In this document: one piece after another, positions 52,301 through 61,761 of the stretch
Numbering within the stretch: the first letter of the stretch is position 1
How the letters are laid out: every line of letters begins with the position of its first letter
From: Anadara kagoshimensis
Lineage: Eukaryota; Mollusca; Bivalvia; Arcoida; Arcidae
Length of the DNA: 64,000 bases
NCBI GenBank assembly: GCA_021292105.1
Contig: CM037868.1
Span: 30,412,821 to 30,476,820 of the forward strand
Reading direction: 5' to 3'
Notes under the pieces: generated by a model
Seen by the model: the letters and a program-made list of their open reading frames with translations, nothing else
What the model was told of the DNA's origin: nothing
The model's database searches: none
Translations under genes and position numbers: made by a program

Positions 52301-55300
52301 GATCAACCTAGAACGTATAGGCTGAATTCATGATAATTTAATTGGCGTATCATCAGTAGAGGGAGAGACGGAGACAGATAAATATAAATAATGATCAACC
52401 TAGAACGTATAGGCTGAATTCATGATAATTTAATTGGCGTATCATCAGTAGAGGGAGAGGACGGAGACAGATAAATATAAGTAATGATCAACCTAGAACG
52501 TATAGGCTGAATTCATGATAATTTAATTGGTATCATCAGTAGAGGGAGGACGGAGACAGCTAAATATAAGTAATGATCAACCTAGAATGTATAGGCTGAA
52601 TTCATGATAATTTAATTGGTGTATCATCAGAAGAGGGAGGAGACGGAGACAGCTCAAATATAAGTAATGATCAACCTGAATGTATAGGCTGAATTCATGA
52701 TATTTAATTGGCGTATCATCAGTAGAGGAGGAGACGGAGACAGATAAATATAAATAATGATCAACCTAGAACGTATAGGCTGAATTCATGATAATTTAAT
52801 TGGCGTATCATCAGTAGAGGGAGAGGACGGAGACAGATAAATATAAGTAATGATCAACCTAGAACGTATAGGCTGAATTCATGATAATTTAATTGGCGTA
52901 TCATCAGTAGAGGGAGAGGACGGAGACAGCTAAATATAAGTAATGATCAACCTAGAATGTATAGGCTGAATTCATGATAATTTAATTGGCGTATCATCAG
53001 TAGAGGAGAGGACGGAGACAGCTAAATATAAGTAATGATCAACCTAGAATGTATAGGCTGAATTCATGATAATTAATTGGTGTATCATCAGTAGAGGGAG
53101 GAGACGGAGACAGCTAAATATAAGTAATGATCAACCTAGAATGTATAGGCTGAATTCATGATAATTTAATTGGCGTATCATCAGTAGAGGGAGGAGACAG
53201 CTAAATATAAGTATGATCAACTATAGAATGTATACATGTAGGCTGAATTCATGATAATTTAATTGGCGTATCATCAGTAGAGGGAGGAGACGGAGACAGC
53301 TAAATAAGTATGATCAACCTAGAATATATAGGCTGAATTCATGATAATTTAATTGTGTATCATCAGAAGAGGGAGGAGACGAGGACAGCTAAATATAAGT
53401 AATGATCAACCTAGAACGTATAGGCTGAATTCATGATAATTTAATTGGTGTATCATCAGAAGAGGGAGGAGACGAGGACAGCTGAATATAAGTGATGATC
53501 AACCTAGAATGTATAGGCTGAATTCATGATAATTTAATTGGTGTATCATCAGAAGAGGGAGAGGACGGAGACAGCTAAATATAAGTAATGATCAACCTAG
53601 ATGTATAGCTGAATTCATGATAATTTAATTGGTGTATCATCAGAAGAGGGAGGAGACGAGGACAGCTAATATAAGTGATGATCAACCTAGAATGTATAGG
53701 CTGAATTCATGATAATTTAATTGGTGTATCATCAGAAGAGGGAGAGGACAGAGACAGCTAAATATAAGTATTGATCAATCTAGAATGTATAGGCTGAATA
53801 CATGATAATTTAATTGGTGTATCATCAGAAGAGGGAGAGGACGGAGACAGCTAAATATAAGTAATGATCAACCTAGAATGTATACATGTAGGCTGAATTC
53901 ATGATAATTTAATTGGCGTATCATCAGTAGAGGGAGGAGACGAGGACAGCTAAATATAAGTAATAATCAACCTAGAATGTATAGGCTGAATTCATGATAA
54001 TTTAATTGGTGTATCATCAGTAGAGGGAGGAGACGGAGACAGCTAATATAAGTAATGATCAACCTAGAATGTATAGGCTGAATTCATGATAATTTAATTG
54101 GTGTATCATCAGTAGAGGGAGGAGACGGAGACAGCTAAATATAAGTAATGATCAACCTAGAATGTATAGGCTGAATTCATGATAATTTAATTGGCGTATC
54201 ATCAGAAGAGGGAGGAGACGGAGACAGCTAAATATAAGTAATGATCAACCTAGAATGTATAGGCTGAATTCATGATAATTTAATTGGTGTATCATCAGTA
54301 GAGGGAGGAGACGGAGACAGATAAATATAAGTAATGATCAATCTAGAATGTATAGGCTGAATTCATGATAATTTAATTGGTGTATCATCAGAAGAGGGAG
54401 GAGACGAGGACAGCTAAATATAAGTAATGATCAACCTAGAATGTATAGGCTGAATTCATGATAATTTAATTGGTGTATCATCAGTAGAGGGAGAAGATGG
54501 AGACAGCTAAATATAAGTAATGATCAACCTAGAATGTATAGGCTGAATTCATGATAATTTAATTGGCGTATCATCAGAAGAGGGAGGAACGGAGACAGCT
54601 AAATATAAGTAATGATCAACCTAGAATGTATAGGCTGAATTCATGATAATTTAATTGGTGTATCATCAGTAGAGGGAGGAGACGGGGACAGCTAAATATA
54701 AGTAATGATCAACCTAGAATGTATAGGCTGAATTCATGATAATTTAATTGGTGTATCATCAGTAGAGGGAGGAGACGGAGACAGCTAAATATAAATAATG
54801 ATCAACCTAGAATGTATACATGTAGGCTGAATTCATGATAATTTAATTGGCGTATCATCAGAAGAGGGAGGAGACGAGGACAGCTAAATATAAGTAATGA
54901 TCAACCTAGAATGTATAGGCTGAATTCATGATAATTTAATTGGTGTATCATCAGAAGAGGGAGGAGACGAGGACAGATAAATATAAGTAATGATCAACCT
55001 AGAATGTATAGGCTGAATTCATGATAATTTAATTGGTGTATCATCAGTAGAGGGAGGAGACGGAGACAGCTAAATATAAGTAATGATCAACCTAGAATGT
55101 ATACATGTAGGCTGAATTCATGATAATTTAATTGGCGTATCATCAGAAGAGGGAGAGGACGGAGACAGCTAAATATAAGTAATGATCAACCTAGAATGTA
55201 TAGGCTGAATTCATGATAATTTAATTGGTGTATCATCAGAAGAGGGAGGAGACGGAGACAGCTAAATATAAGTAATGATCAACCTAGAATGTATAGGCTG

Positions 55301-58300
55301 AATTCATGATAATTTAATTGGTGTATCATCAGTAGAGGGAGGAGACGGGGACAGCTAAATATAAGTAATGATCAACCTAGAATGTATAGGCTGAATTCAT
55401 GATAATTTAATTGGTGTATCATCAGTAGAGGGGAGACGGAGACAGATAAATATCAGTTAAGATCAACCTAGAATGTATAGGCTGAATTCATGATAATTTA
55501 ATTGGCGTATCATCAGAAGAGGGAGGAGACGGAGACAGCTAAATATAAGTAATGATCAACCTAGAATGTATAGGCTGAATTCATGATAATTTAATTGGTG
55601 TATCATCAGTAGAGGGAGGAGACGGGGACAGCTAAATATAAGTAATGATCAACCTAGAATGTATAGGCTGAATTCATGATAATTTAATTGGTGTATCATC
55701 AGTAGAGGGAGGAGACGGAGACAGCTAAATATAATAATGATCAACCTAGAATGTATACATTAGGCTGAATTCATGATAATTTAATTGGCGTATCATCAGA
55801 AGAGGGAGGAGACGAGGACAGCTAAATATAAGTAATGATCAACCTAGAATGTATAGGCTGAATTCATGATAATTTAATTGGTGTATCATCAGAAGGGAGG
55901 AGACGGAGGACAGCTAAATATAAATAATGATCAACCTAGAATGTATACATGTAAGCTGAATTCATGATAATTTAATTGGTGTATCATCAGAAGGGAGGAG
56001 ACGGAGACAGCTAAATATAAGTAATGATCAATCTAGAATGTATAGGCTGAATTCATGATAATTTAATTGGTGTATCATCAGTAGAGGGAGGAGACGGAGA
56101 CAGCTAAATATAAGTAATGATCAACCTAGAATGTATAGGCTGAATTCATGATAATTTAATTGGTGTATCATCAGAAGAGGGAGGAGACGGAGACAGCTAA
56201 ATATAAGTAATGATCAACCTAGAATGTATAGGCTGAATTCATGATAATTTAATTGGTGTATCATCAGAAGAGGGAGGAGACGGAGACATCTAAATATAAA
56301 TAATGATCAACCTAGAATGTATAGGCTGAATTCATGATAATTTAATTGGTGTATCATCAGAAGAGGGAGGAGACGGAGACAGATAAATACAAGTAATGAT
56401 CAACCTAGAATGTATAGGCTGAATTCATGATAATTTAATTGGTGTATCATCAGAAGAGGAAGGAGACAGGGACAGCTAAATATAAGTAATGATCAACCTA
56501 GAATGTATAAGCTGAATTCATGATAATTTAATTGGTGTATCATCAGTAGAGGGAGAAGATGGAGACAGCTAAATATAAGTAATGATCAATCTAGAATGTA
56601 TAGGCTGAATTCATGATAATTTAATTGGCGTATCATCAGTAGAGGGAGGAGACGGAGACAGCTAAATATAAGTAATGATCAACCTAGAATGTATAGGCTG
56701 AATTCATGATAATTTAATTGTGTATCATCAGAGAGGGAGGAGACGAGACAGATAAATATAAGTAATGATCAACCTAGAATGTATAGGCTGAATTCATGAT
56801 AATTTAATTGGTGTATCATCAGTAGAGGGAGGAGACGGAGACAGCTAAATATAAGTAATGATCAACCTAGAATGTATACATGTAGGCTGAATTCATGATA
56901 ATTTAATTGGCGTATCATCAGAAGAGGGAGAGGACGGAGACAGCTAAATATAAGTAATGATCAACCTAGAATGTATAGGCTGAATTCATGATAATTTAAT
57001 TGGTGTATCATCAGAAGAGGGAGGAGACGGAGACAGCTAAATATAAGTAATGATCAACCTAGAATGTATAGGCTGAATTCATGATAATTTAATTGGTGTA
57101 TCATCAGTAGAGGGAGGAGACGGGGACAGCTAAATATAAGTAATGATCAACCTAGAATGTATAGGCTGAATTCATGATAATTTAATTGGTGTATCATCAG
57201 TAGAGGGAGGAGACGGAGACAGATAAATATCAGTTAAGATCAACCTAGAATGTATAGGCTGAATTCATGATAATTTAATTGGCGTATCATCAGAAGAGGG
57301 AGGAGACGGAGACAGCTAAATATAAGTAATGATCAACCTAGAATGTATAGGCTGAATTCATGATAATTTAATTGGTGTATCATCAGTAGAGGGAGGAGAC
57401 GGGGACAGCTAAATATAAGTAATGATCAACCTAGAATGTATAGGCTGAATTCATGATAATTCAATTGGTGTATCATCAGTAGAGGGAGGAGACGGAGACA
57501 GCTAAATATAAATAATGATCAACCTAGAATGTATACATGTAGGCTGAATTCATGATAATTTAATTGGCGTATCATCAGAAGAGGGAGGAGACGAGGACAG
57601 CTAAATATAAGTAATGATCAACCTAGAATGTATAGGCTGAATTCATGATAATTTAATTGGTGTATCATCAGTAGAGGGAGGAGACGGAGACAGCTAAATA
57701 TAAATAATGATCAACCTAGAATGTATACATGTAAGCTGAATTCATGATAATTTAATTGGTGTATCATCAGAAGAGGGAGGAGACGGAGACAGCTAAATAT
57801 AAGTAATGATCAATCTAGAATGTATAGGCTGAATTCATGATAATTTAATTGGTGTATCATCAGTAGAGGGAGGAGACGGAGACAGCTAAATATAAGTAAT
57901 GATCAACCTAGAATGTATAGGCTGAATTCATGATAATTTAATTGGTGTATCATCAGAAGAGGGAGGAGACGGAGACAGCTAAATATAAGTAATGATCAAC
58001 CTAGAATGTATAGGCTGAATTCATGATAATTTAATTGGTGTATCATCAGAAGAGGGAGGAGACGGAGACATCTAAATATAAATAATGATCAACCTAGAAT
58101 GTATAGGCTGAATTCATGATAATTTAATTGGTGTATCATCAGAAGAGGAAGGAGACAGGGACAGCTAAATATAAGTGATGATCAATCTAGAATGTATAGG
58201 CTGAATTCATGATAATTTAATTGGTGTATCATCAGAAGAGGAGGAACGGAGACAGATAAATACAAGTAATGATCAACCTAGAATGTATAGGCTGAATTCA

Positions 58301-60813
58301 TGATAATTTAATTGGTGTATCATCAGAAGAGGAGGAGACAGGGACAGCTAAATATAAGTAATGATCAACTAGAATGTATAGGCTGAATTCATGATAATTT
58401 AATTGGCGTATCATCAGAAGAGGGAGGAGACGGGAGACAGCTAATATAAGTATTGATCAATCTAGAATGTATAGGCTGAATTCATGATAATTTAATTGGT
58501 GTATCATCAGAAGAGGAAGGAGACAGGGACAGCTAAATATAAGTGATGATCAATCTAGAATGTATAGGCTGAATTCATGATAATTTAATTGGTATCATCA
58601 GAAGAGGAAGGAGACAGGGACAGCTAAATATAAGTGATGATCAATCTAGAATGTATAGGCTGAATTCATGATAATTTAATTGTGTATCATCAGAAGAGGG
58701 AGAAGACGGAGACAGCTAAATATAAGTGATGATCAATCTAAAATGTATAGGCTGAATTCATGATAATTTAATTGGCGTATCATCAGAAGGGGAAGGAAAC
58801 AGGGACAGCTAAATATAAGTGATGATCAATCTAGAATGTATAGGCTGAACCCAATAAAGCAAAGAAAATGCCCTTTACAAAAAGTCGACTTAAATGGAGT
58901 TTACATAGATTTAATAATTATATAAATATTTTCATATTTTGTATGTATAGTTAAATATGAATTCCATTTTACCTATTTGATATAAGTGAAATAATTTTGA
59001 CTTAGACGGAAAACCCCAATCAATCAATCAATCAATCAATTAATCAAATCAATCAATCAATCTCTGGTATTCTTCTGAACTTTCTCATACTAGTATTGCT
59101 TCCATATAAATAGTAATGAATTGCCAAAACATTGTGAACAGTAAAATCGAGTTACCTCCCCTGGACCACAAGTGGTAATGTAGTTGCACAGTATCGGGCT
59201 AAAAGCTTCATTGCATCGTAAACATCTCAAACCTAAAAAATAACAGCAATAAAAAAAAACCAAACAATATAAGTGATAAATAGTGATAAATGTCTGATGG
59301 ACTCGGATATCTGTGATAACTCATTTACCTCTGATGGACTCGGATATCATTTCATTATCTCTGAGGAATTCGGATATCTCTCATTACTCATTTATCTCTG
59401 AGGGACTCGGATATTTCTTCTGACTCATTCATTCTTTTTCTTTTACTAAAGTTCAAATTAATTGTTAATAATAAAAAGGTCAGTGTAGATTTGGAGAAAT
59501 TTCAATATACAAAACAACTGGTAAAGATTATTATATGAATAAAATAAAATAAAATAAAATAAAATAAAATAAAATAAAATAAAATAAAACAAAAATGTAG
59601 GAATGACAGAAATTCTGGACGTATTAAAATGGCCGCCGGGGACGATTATATAGACTTACCTGAAGTAACTGAAACGGCACTCAGCGATATTAACACAAAC
59701 GCTGAAACAGAAAGAAACATAAAAAATCACAGATTAATATACCTCTTACCAAGACTCCATTATACCCGGCTCACTGTCTCTAAATTTAGTAAACACTCAG
59801 CAATAATATTTAAAACAATGAATAAATACTTTTTACAAAACTATATACAAATGTTATAAGATTGAAGTAAAACGACACCTTTTAAATTTCCCGAGTATCT
59901 TTACAATTAACAATATTATAAACATTTCCAGTTTACAAATTCCTGGTCAAGATTGTAAAACTGGAGCTAGAAACGCGAAAGTGATATGACCTTTATATCG
60001 CATTGCTTACCTTTGGGTGTCCGCAGATGAAACATAAAAAATCAAAATCCGCGAAAATATTGGTTATTGGTTGGCTATGTCATATACCATTTTTTGAATG
60101 TATTTTCTGATTAAATTTAAAAAAATGGTATATGACAGCTAGATCAGTGTTTTGCGTCCAAGATTATTCCACTTATTTCGAGGTGGCATTGTAGAGGAAG
60201 CCGGACCGTAATTGTCCGCAAATTGTCGAACGTAGACATAAGCCTCATACGAGAGAATTTTGAATCTAGCCGGCGATCCGAATAGCTTTCAAACATTTAC
60301 GATTGAAAACAATAATTTCATCATAGCGTGGAACGTTTTAAACTTAAACATGTGTCATATACCATTTTTTGAATGTATTTTATGATTAAATTCAAAAAAT
60401 GGTATATGACACATGTAAACAACTCGTCGATATCTCCCTTATTTCGGCATGAATTTTTATAAAATTTTCGCATTAAGTCATATTTCAGTATGGAGAATAA
60501 CATATGTAAAAATCAAAAATCGTTACAGGTACTCTTTAATACTCGTTTGTTTATTTATCTAACGTTTGTAAATTAACAAAAGTCAAATTGATAGTTACAT
60601 CATACCAATAATTAGATTTCGTACCAAGAGTCTGTGACAACATTACTTACCGTACAAATACCATCAAATAGGCGATTAATTATGGTACATTTTAATGAAA
60701 CGTGGTAACTTGATAAATAATCAGAAAAATAACTTAATAAGTAAATATAAATAAATAAATAAATAAATAAATAAATTTCGTCTCTTACCTGTGAGAAGTT
60801 TCATCTTGAACAT
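31833..60813 (-). CDS. Secreted two-domain Ly6/uPAR-type (three-finger) protein gene, eight exons over 29 kb
   Basis: Eight exons can be joined with GT..AG sites and consistent phases, except at the exon 6 donor. They are: 60789-60813, 59660-59701, 59156-59232, 43459-43530, 42899-43034, 41330-41423, 34820-34888 and 31833-31976. The product is about 219 residues. It starts with a signal peptide (exons 1-2) and has two domains, each from an exon triplet (3-4-5 and 6-7-8). Each domain has 12 cysteines in the same order, opens with C-x2-C-x8-C-x5-C and closes with a CC-x4-CN motif, the Ly6/uPAR hallmark. No C-terminal hydrophobic GPI signal is seen, so a secreted protein is likely. Members of this fold act as receptors, modulators or binding proteins; this one's partner is unknown. 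Introns are nearly filled by satellites. Exon 6 appears to lack one G at its donor, so domain 2 is out of frame in this assembly. Confidence 0.82.
31990..34297. repeat. 71/74-bp satellite, about 31 units, in intron 7 of the Ly6-type gene
   Basis: Units contain GGATATAACATTGGATAAAT, CTCCGGACATTGACT and CACAAAAATAAGG. Two size classes differ by the presence of GAT in TGACTGATCCCG. On the gene's strand each unit includes CCTTATTTTTGTGTATAG, close to the true exon 8 acceptor. Minus-strand open frames are repeat artefacts. Confidence 0.95.
34340..34620. mobile_element. Dispersed repeat with GACGGACGGACGG and AAGTTTGACCAAAATCCG motifs
   Basis: Contains AACAAGAGCAACGTCTTG, a (GGAC)n run (about 34430-34450), CAAGTTTGACCAAAATCCG and GGAGATATGGAGCGGAC. 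This motif order is familiar from short dispersed elements common in molluscan introns. Ends are not defined and no coding capacity is visible. Confidence 0.45.
34621..34819. other. Intron sequence, nothing recognised
   Basis: Single-copy AT-rich intron 7 sequence next to exon 7. ACGCAATATA and its near complement occur twice; no gene. Confidence 0.35.
34820..34888 (-). CDS. Ly6-type gene, exon 7: domain 2 middle part
   Basis: Acceptor TATTTACAG, 23 codons in phase 0, strong donor GTAAGTAG. Encodes VCYIDEKILF at the start and SKCVQRH at the end, the positional equivalents of ICGIEKV and GCKSTQ in exon 4. The frame given is fixed by these cysteines and by the downstream exon 8 phase. Confidence 0.75.
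34889..35260. other. Intron 6 sequence, nothing recognised
   Basis: AT-rich, with a TTTA/TA microsatellite at about 34897-34932. No exon-like open segment with splice sites is seen. Confidence 0.4.
35261..36050. repeat. 26-bp minisatellite, about 30 diverged units
   Basis: Units of the form CATTTCAGTCCATTTATAGT-CCATAT. More diverged than the other arrays in the window, suggesting an older array. It lies in intron 6 of the Ly6-type gene. Confidence 0.88.
36080..37063. mobile_element. Non-autonomous element with long imperfect inverted ends (about 984 bp)
   Basis: CAGAAATGGATTACACTCAG at the left end is matched by the reverse complement of the right end (CAGAAATGGATTACACTTAG). Patchy homology continues inward, for example CGGCCTAAT about 85-95 bp from both ends. 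The interior has no recognisable transposase; two short frames on opposite strands near 36.8-37.1 kb are not credible genes. No target-site duplication is obvious. Confidence 0.5.
37143..40970. repeat. 40-bp satellite, about 95 units, in intron 6
   Basis: Units contain ATATAAAAAGGACAAACG and TCAGTTCTTCTTCTATCATT. Each unit pairs a TATA-box-like TATAAAAAGG with an ACGTCA half-site 10 bp later. Unit variants (TTTATC, TTCATC, AAGTATA) are interspersed in blocks. Confidence 0.95.
40971..41329. other. Intron 6 sequence next to exon 6, nothing recognised
   Basis: Single-copy AT-rich sequence. GTCACTTCCGGTTGTG near 41044 resembles an ETS site; no exon was found. Confidence 0.35.
41330..41423 (-). 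CDS. Ly6-type gene, exon 6: domain 2 N-terminal part, donor one base short
   Basis: Acceptor CGTTTCAG; enters in phase 1, joining the G of exon 5 to give glycine. Encodes YPFDVGAVCMDC and a C-x8-C-x5-C run with the same spacing as exon 3, ending CDDDE. Exon 3 ends GAG|GTAACT in phase 0. Here the sequence is GACGAGTAAGT, so the consensus donor GTAAGT leaves only GA and shifts exon 7 by one base. One extra G would restore phase 0. Either the assembly lost a G or the second domain is disabled. Confidence 0.78.
41476..41496. repeat. (GT)n microsatellite
   Basis: About ten GT dinucleotides in intron 5. Confidence 0.9.
41600..41870. mobile_element. Dispersed repeat with TGACCTTGACC motifs
   Basis: TTGACCTGATGACCTTGACC followed by GTTGGTTTAT and AAGTTTGATAAAAATCCA. 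This is the same type of ending as the dispersed repeat at 34.5 kb and resembles short elements common in bivalve introns. No coding capacity; ends undefined. Confidence 0.4.
41905..42884. repeat. 21-bp minisatellite, about 46 units, in intron 5
   Basis: Units of the form GACTGACTTAAGCGGCAATGT. The 21-bp period is three codons times seven, so both strands have long frames; the plus-strand one reads as heptads of LSGNVTD type. The array starts about 10-15 bp inside the intron from the exon 5 donor. I treat the frames as artefacts. Confidence 0.92.
42899..43034 (-). CDS. Ly6-type gene, exon 5: domain 1 C-terminal part
   Basis: Acceptor ATATTTCAG, 45 codons and one base, donor GTAATAT. Encodes TCTDFGNRKTLSKTS and then LCHECCQNDICNAAGCG, which holds the CC-x4-CN signature. 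The phase-1 end matches the start of exon 6. Confidence 0.86.
43284..43338. repeat. (CT)n microsatellite, followed by (TA)n
   Basis: About 27 CT dinucleotides in intron 4; a short TA run follows at about 43348-43368. Confidence 0.93.
43459..43530 (-). CDS. Ly6-type gene, exon 4: domain 1 middle part
   Basis: Acceptor TTGTTTACAG, 24 codons in phase 0, donor GTAGGT. Encodes ICGIEKVRNENGN and YNLGCKSTQ, a common Ly6-type middle segment with one cysteine at the start and one before the end. The acceptor lies about 25 bp from the 93-bp array. Confidence 0.86.
43555..58849. repeat. 93-bp satellite, about 164 units, filling intron 3
   Basis: The largest array in the window, 15.3 kb. Units contain AATTTAATTGGCGTATCATC, GAGGGAGGAGACGGAGACAG, TAATGATCAACCTAGAATG and GGCTGAATTCATGAT. 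Nearly every unit has an EcoRI site (GAATTC) and a BclI-type TGATCA. A longer variant has ATACATGTAGG in place of ATAGG. Blocks of variants recur, for example 47.8-48.2 kb resembling 49.3-49.7 kb, so higher-order duplication has occurred. No coding meaning. Confidence 0.96.
58850..59155. other. Unique intron 3 sequence with (AATC)n
   Basis: AT-rich sequence with an AATC tetranucleotide run at about 59016-59061. No exon is seen between the array and exon 3. Confidence 0.5.
59156..59232 (-). CDS. Ly6-type gene, exon 3: domain 1 N-terminal part
   Basis: Acceptor ATTTTTTAG, two bases completing a glycine codon, 25 codons, donor GTAACT in phase 0. Encodes LRCLRCNEAFSPILC and NYITTCGPGE: C-x2-C-x8-C-x5-C. 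The LxCxxC right after the signal peptide is typical of mature Ly6-type proteins. Confidence 0.85.
59288..59432. repeat. Short degenerate tandem repeat, about 4 units of roughly 35 bp
   Basis: GATGGACTCGGATATC recurs four times with variations (GAGGAATTCGGATATC, GAGGGACTCGGATATT). It lies in intron 2. Confidence 0.75.
59537..59589. repeat. (AAAAT)n microsatellite
   Basis: About ten AAAAT pentanucleotides in intron 2. Confidence 0.9.
59660..59701 (-). CDS. Ly6-type gene, exon 2: signal-peptide core
   Basis: Acceptor TTCTGTTTCAG, strong donor GTAAGTC, 42 nt with phase 1 at both ends. Joined to exon 1 it encodes AFVLISLSAVSVTS, a hydrophobic core and small-residue cleavage region, and ends in the G of the next glycine codon. 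Phase and content fit both neighbours, which is why I prefer it over the antisense plus-strand frame here. Confidence 0.82.
59862..59966. mobile_element. Diverged relic of the inverted-repeat element seen at 1540-1830
   Basis: CACCTTTTAAATTT, TATCTTTACAATTAACAATA, TTATAAACATTT and GATTGTAAAACTGG occur in the order found in the right half of the element in the glycine-rich units. It lies in intron 1 of the Ly6-type gene. Confidence 0.4.
60011..60035 (-). other. Possible alternative first coding exon
   Basis: ATGTTTCATCTGCGGACACC..AAAG followed by donor GTAAGC. It is 25 nt long with a phase-1 end, exactly like exon 1, and lies between exon 1 and exon 2. It could splice to exon 2, but this may be chance. 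Confidence 0.2.
60078..60137. repeat. Hairpin element A
   Basis: TGTCATATACCATTTTTT and its reverse complement flank a short loop. It is almost identical to the hairpin at 60348-60416. Confidence 0.7.
60348..60416. repeat. Hairpin element B
   Basis: Perfect arms from ACATGTGTCATATACC to its complement, with a loop of about 15 bp. It forms a pair with 60078-60137, separated by 210 bp of unique sequence. Confidence 0.72.
60745..60777. repeat. (AAAT)n microsatellite
   Basis: About eight AAAT tetranucleotides just inside intron 1. Confidence 0.88.
60789..60813 (-). CDS. Ly6-type gene, exon 1: start codon
   Basis: Encodes MFKMKLLT plus one base before donor GTAAGAGA. The ATG context is CAAAATGT. 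Lysines followed by leucines suit the start of a signal peptide completed by exon 2. The transcription start is not defined; the 340 bp up to the tRNA gene hold the presumed promoter, where I see no clear TATA box. Confidence 0.75.
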
Positions 60814-61140
60814 TTTGCTGGAGAACTGATTGGCTTGTCTGACTCTTGTCTTTAGTCTCTACCCAAGCGGATGTAACTACTCAAAACTGTTTATCTTCAA
60901 ATATTATCAAGCCGTTATGTCGAAATATTTATCAAGAACTGAAGTTGTGGATATTTCGTAAACGGAAAAATCTCCTTCTGTGTAGTAGAAGGCCAAATTC
61001 CAGATAAAGAAAATATTCTATATCGAGTAAATTATATAAAATATTCGTTAATATTAAACGTTTATAATGCCAAAAAGGACATGAATCGGTTATTTGACTT
61101 ATTATTGCATTTGATGAAGAGAAAAAAAATTTTGCCATAG

Positions 61141-61145
61141 AAAAA
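61141..61145 (-). terminator. RNA polymerase III terminator of tRNA-Trp
   Basis: TTTTT on the minus strand, five bases after the end of the tRNA. Confidence 0.75.
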
Positions 61146-61150
61146 TATTA

Positions 61151-61222
61151 TGACCCCGACGTGATTTGAACACGCAACCTTCTGATCTGGAGTCAGACGC
61201 GCTACCGTTGCGCCACGGAGTC
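61151..61222 (-). tRNA. tRNA-Trp (anticodon CCA)
   Basis: The cloverleaf is complete. The acceptor GACTCCG pairs with CGGGGTC (one T-G wobble), followed by discriminator A. The D stem is GCGC/GCGC. The anticodon stem TCTGA/TCAGA has loop CTCCAGA, which places CCA at 34-36. The T stem GCGTG/CACGT has loop TTCAAAT. The internal promoter boxes are present (TGGCGCAACGG; GTTCAAATC). There is no intron and no encoded CCA tail. A T-run terminator follows. It lies 338 bp upstream of the Ly6-type start codon on the same strand. Confidence 0.96.
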
Positions 61223-61494
61223 GTTATTCCATAATTTTGAATTTTAATATATAAAGACAGATATAAGGGCCGATAACTCTAATAAATGCTTGCCTACTGT
61301 AAATTGCTAAATTTAGTATTAAGCCAGAAACATTAATTTTTCATTGTCATGGATATCATATTGCCAAAATCATAATATTTCAATTTGATATTTTTCTTTA
61401 AATATTTTCATTTTTCTGACGCTTTCCTCTACAGGCTGGTGTTTGTTCTTTGTTCCCATGGTAGTTTTAAATAACGAACCATAATTTTTTTAGT

Positions 61495-61665
61495 TAAGGA
61501 TTGTTTGTCATTTTGTGTAAATTTATTGAAGTATAACATCACGATGACGGAAAACAAATTACGTATAAAATCGCTGCGCTACGCTACGCGATTTTATACA
61601 ATTTGTTTTCCGTCATCGTGATGTTATACTTCAATAAATTTACACAAAATGACAAACAATCCTTA
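61495..61665. mobile_element. Near-perfect palindromic MITE bounded by TA
   Basis: Two arms of about 78 bp, starting TAAGGATTGTTTGTCATTTT, are reverse complements with one 2-bp difference near the centre (TTACGTATAAAA against TTGTATAAAA). The tip is the GC-rich CTGCGCTACGCTACG. TA stands at both outer edges, as expected for a Tc1/mariner-type target duplication. No coding capacity. Confidence 0.75.
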
Positions 61666-61761
61666 TAATTACAAACCCTATCGTCGATGTGTAAGACCTT
61701 AAATAACGATCAAACTTCGAACTACTTTGTGTACTTTAGCGCAATAATACACATTGTTTAC

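Noticed and set aside
59629-59859. 76-codon plus-strand frame starting MAAGDDYIDLPE
   Set aside because: It is antisense to exon 2 of the Ly6-type gene, which has matching splice sites, phases and a hydrophobic core; the frame continues into AT-rich repeat relic sequence.
60656-60716. Possible exon ending in GTAAGTAATG on the minus strand
   Set aside because: The only upstream acceptor gives a phase that does not fit exon 1, and the peptide has no recognisable features; exon 2 at 59660 fits better.
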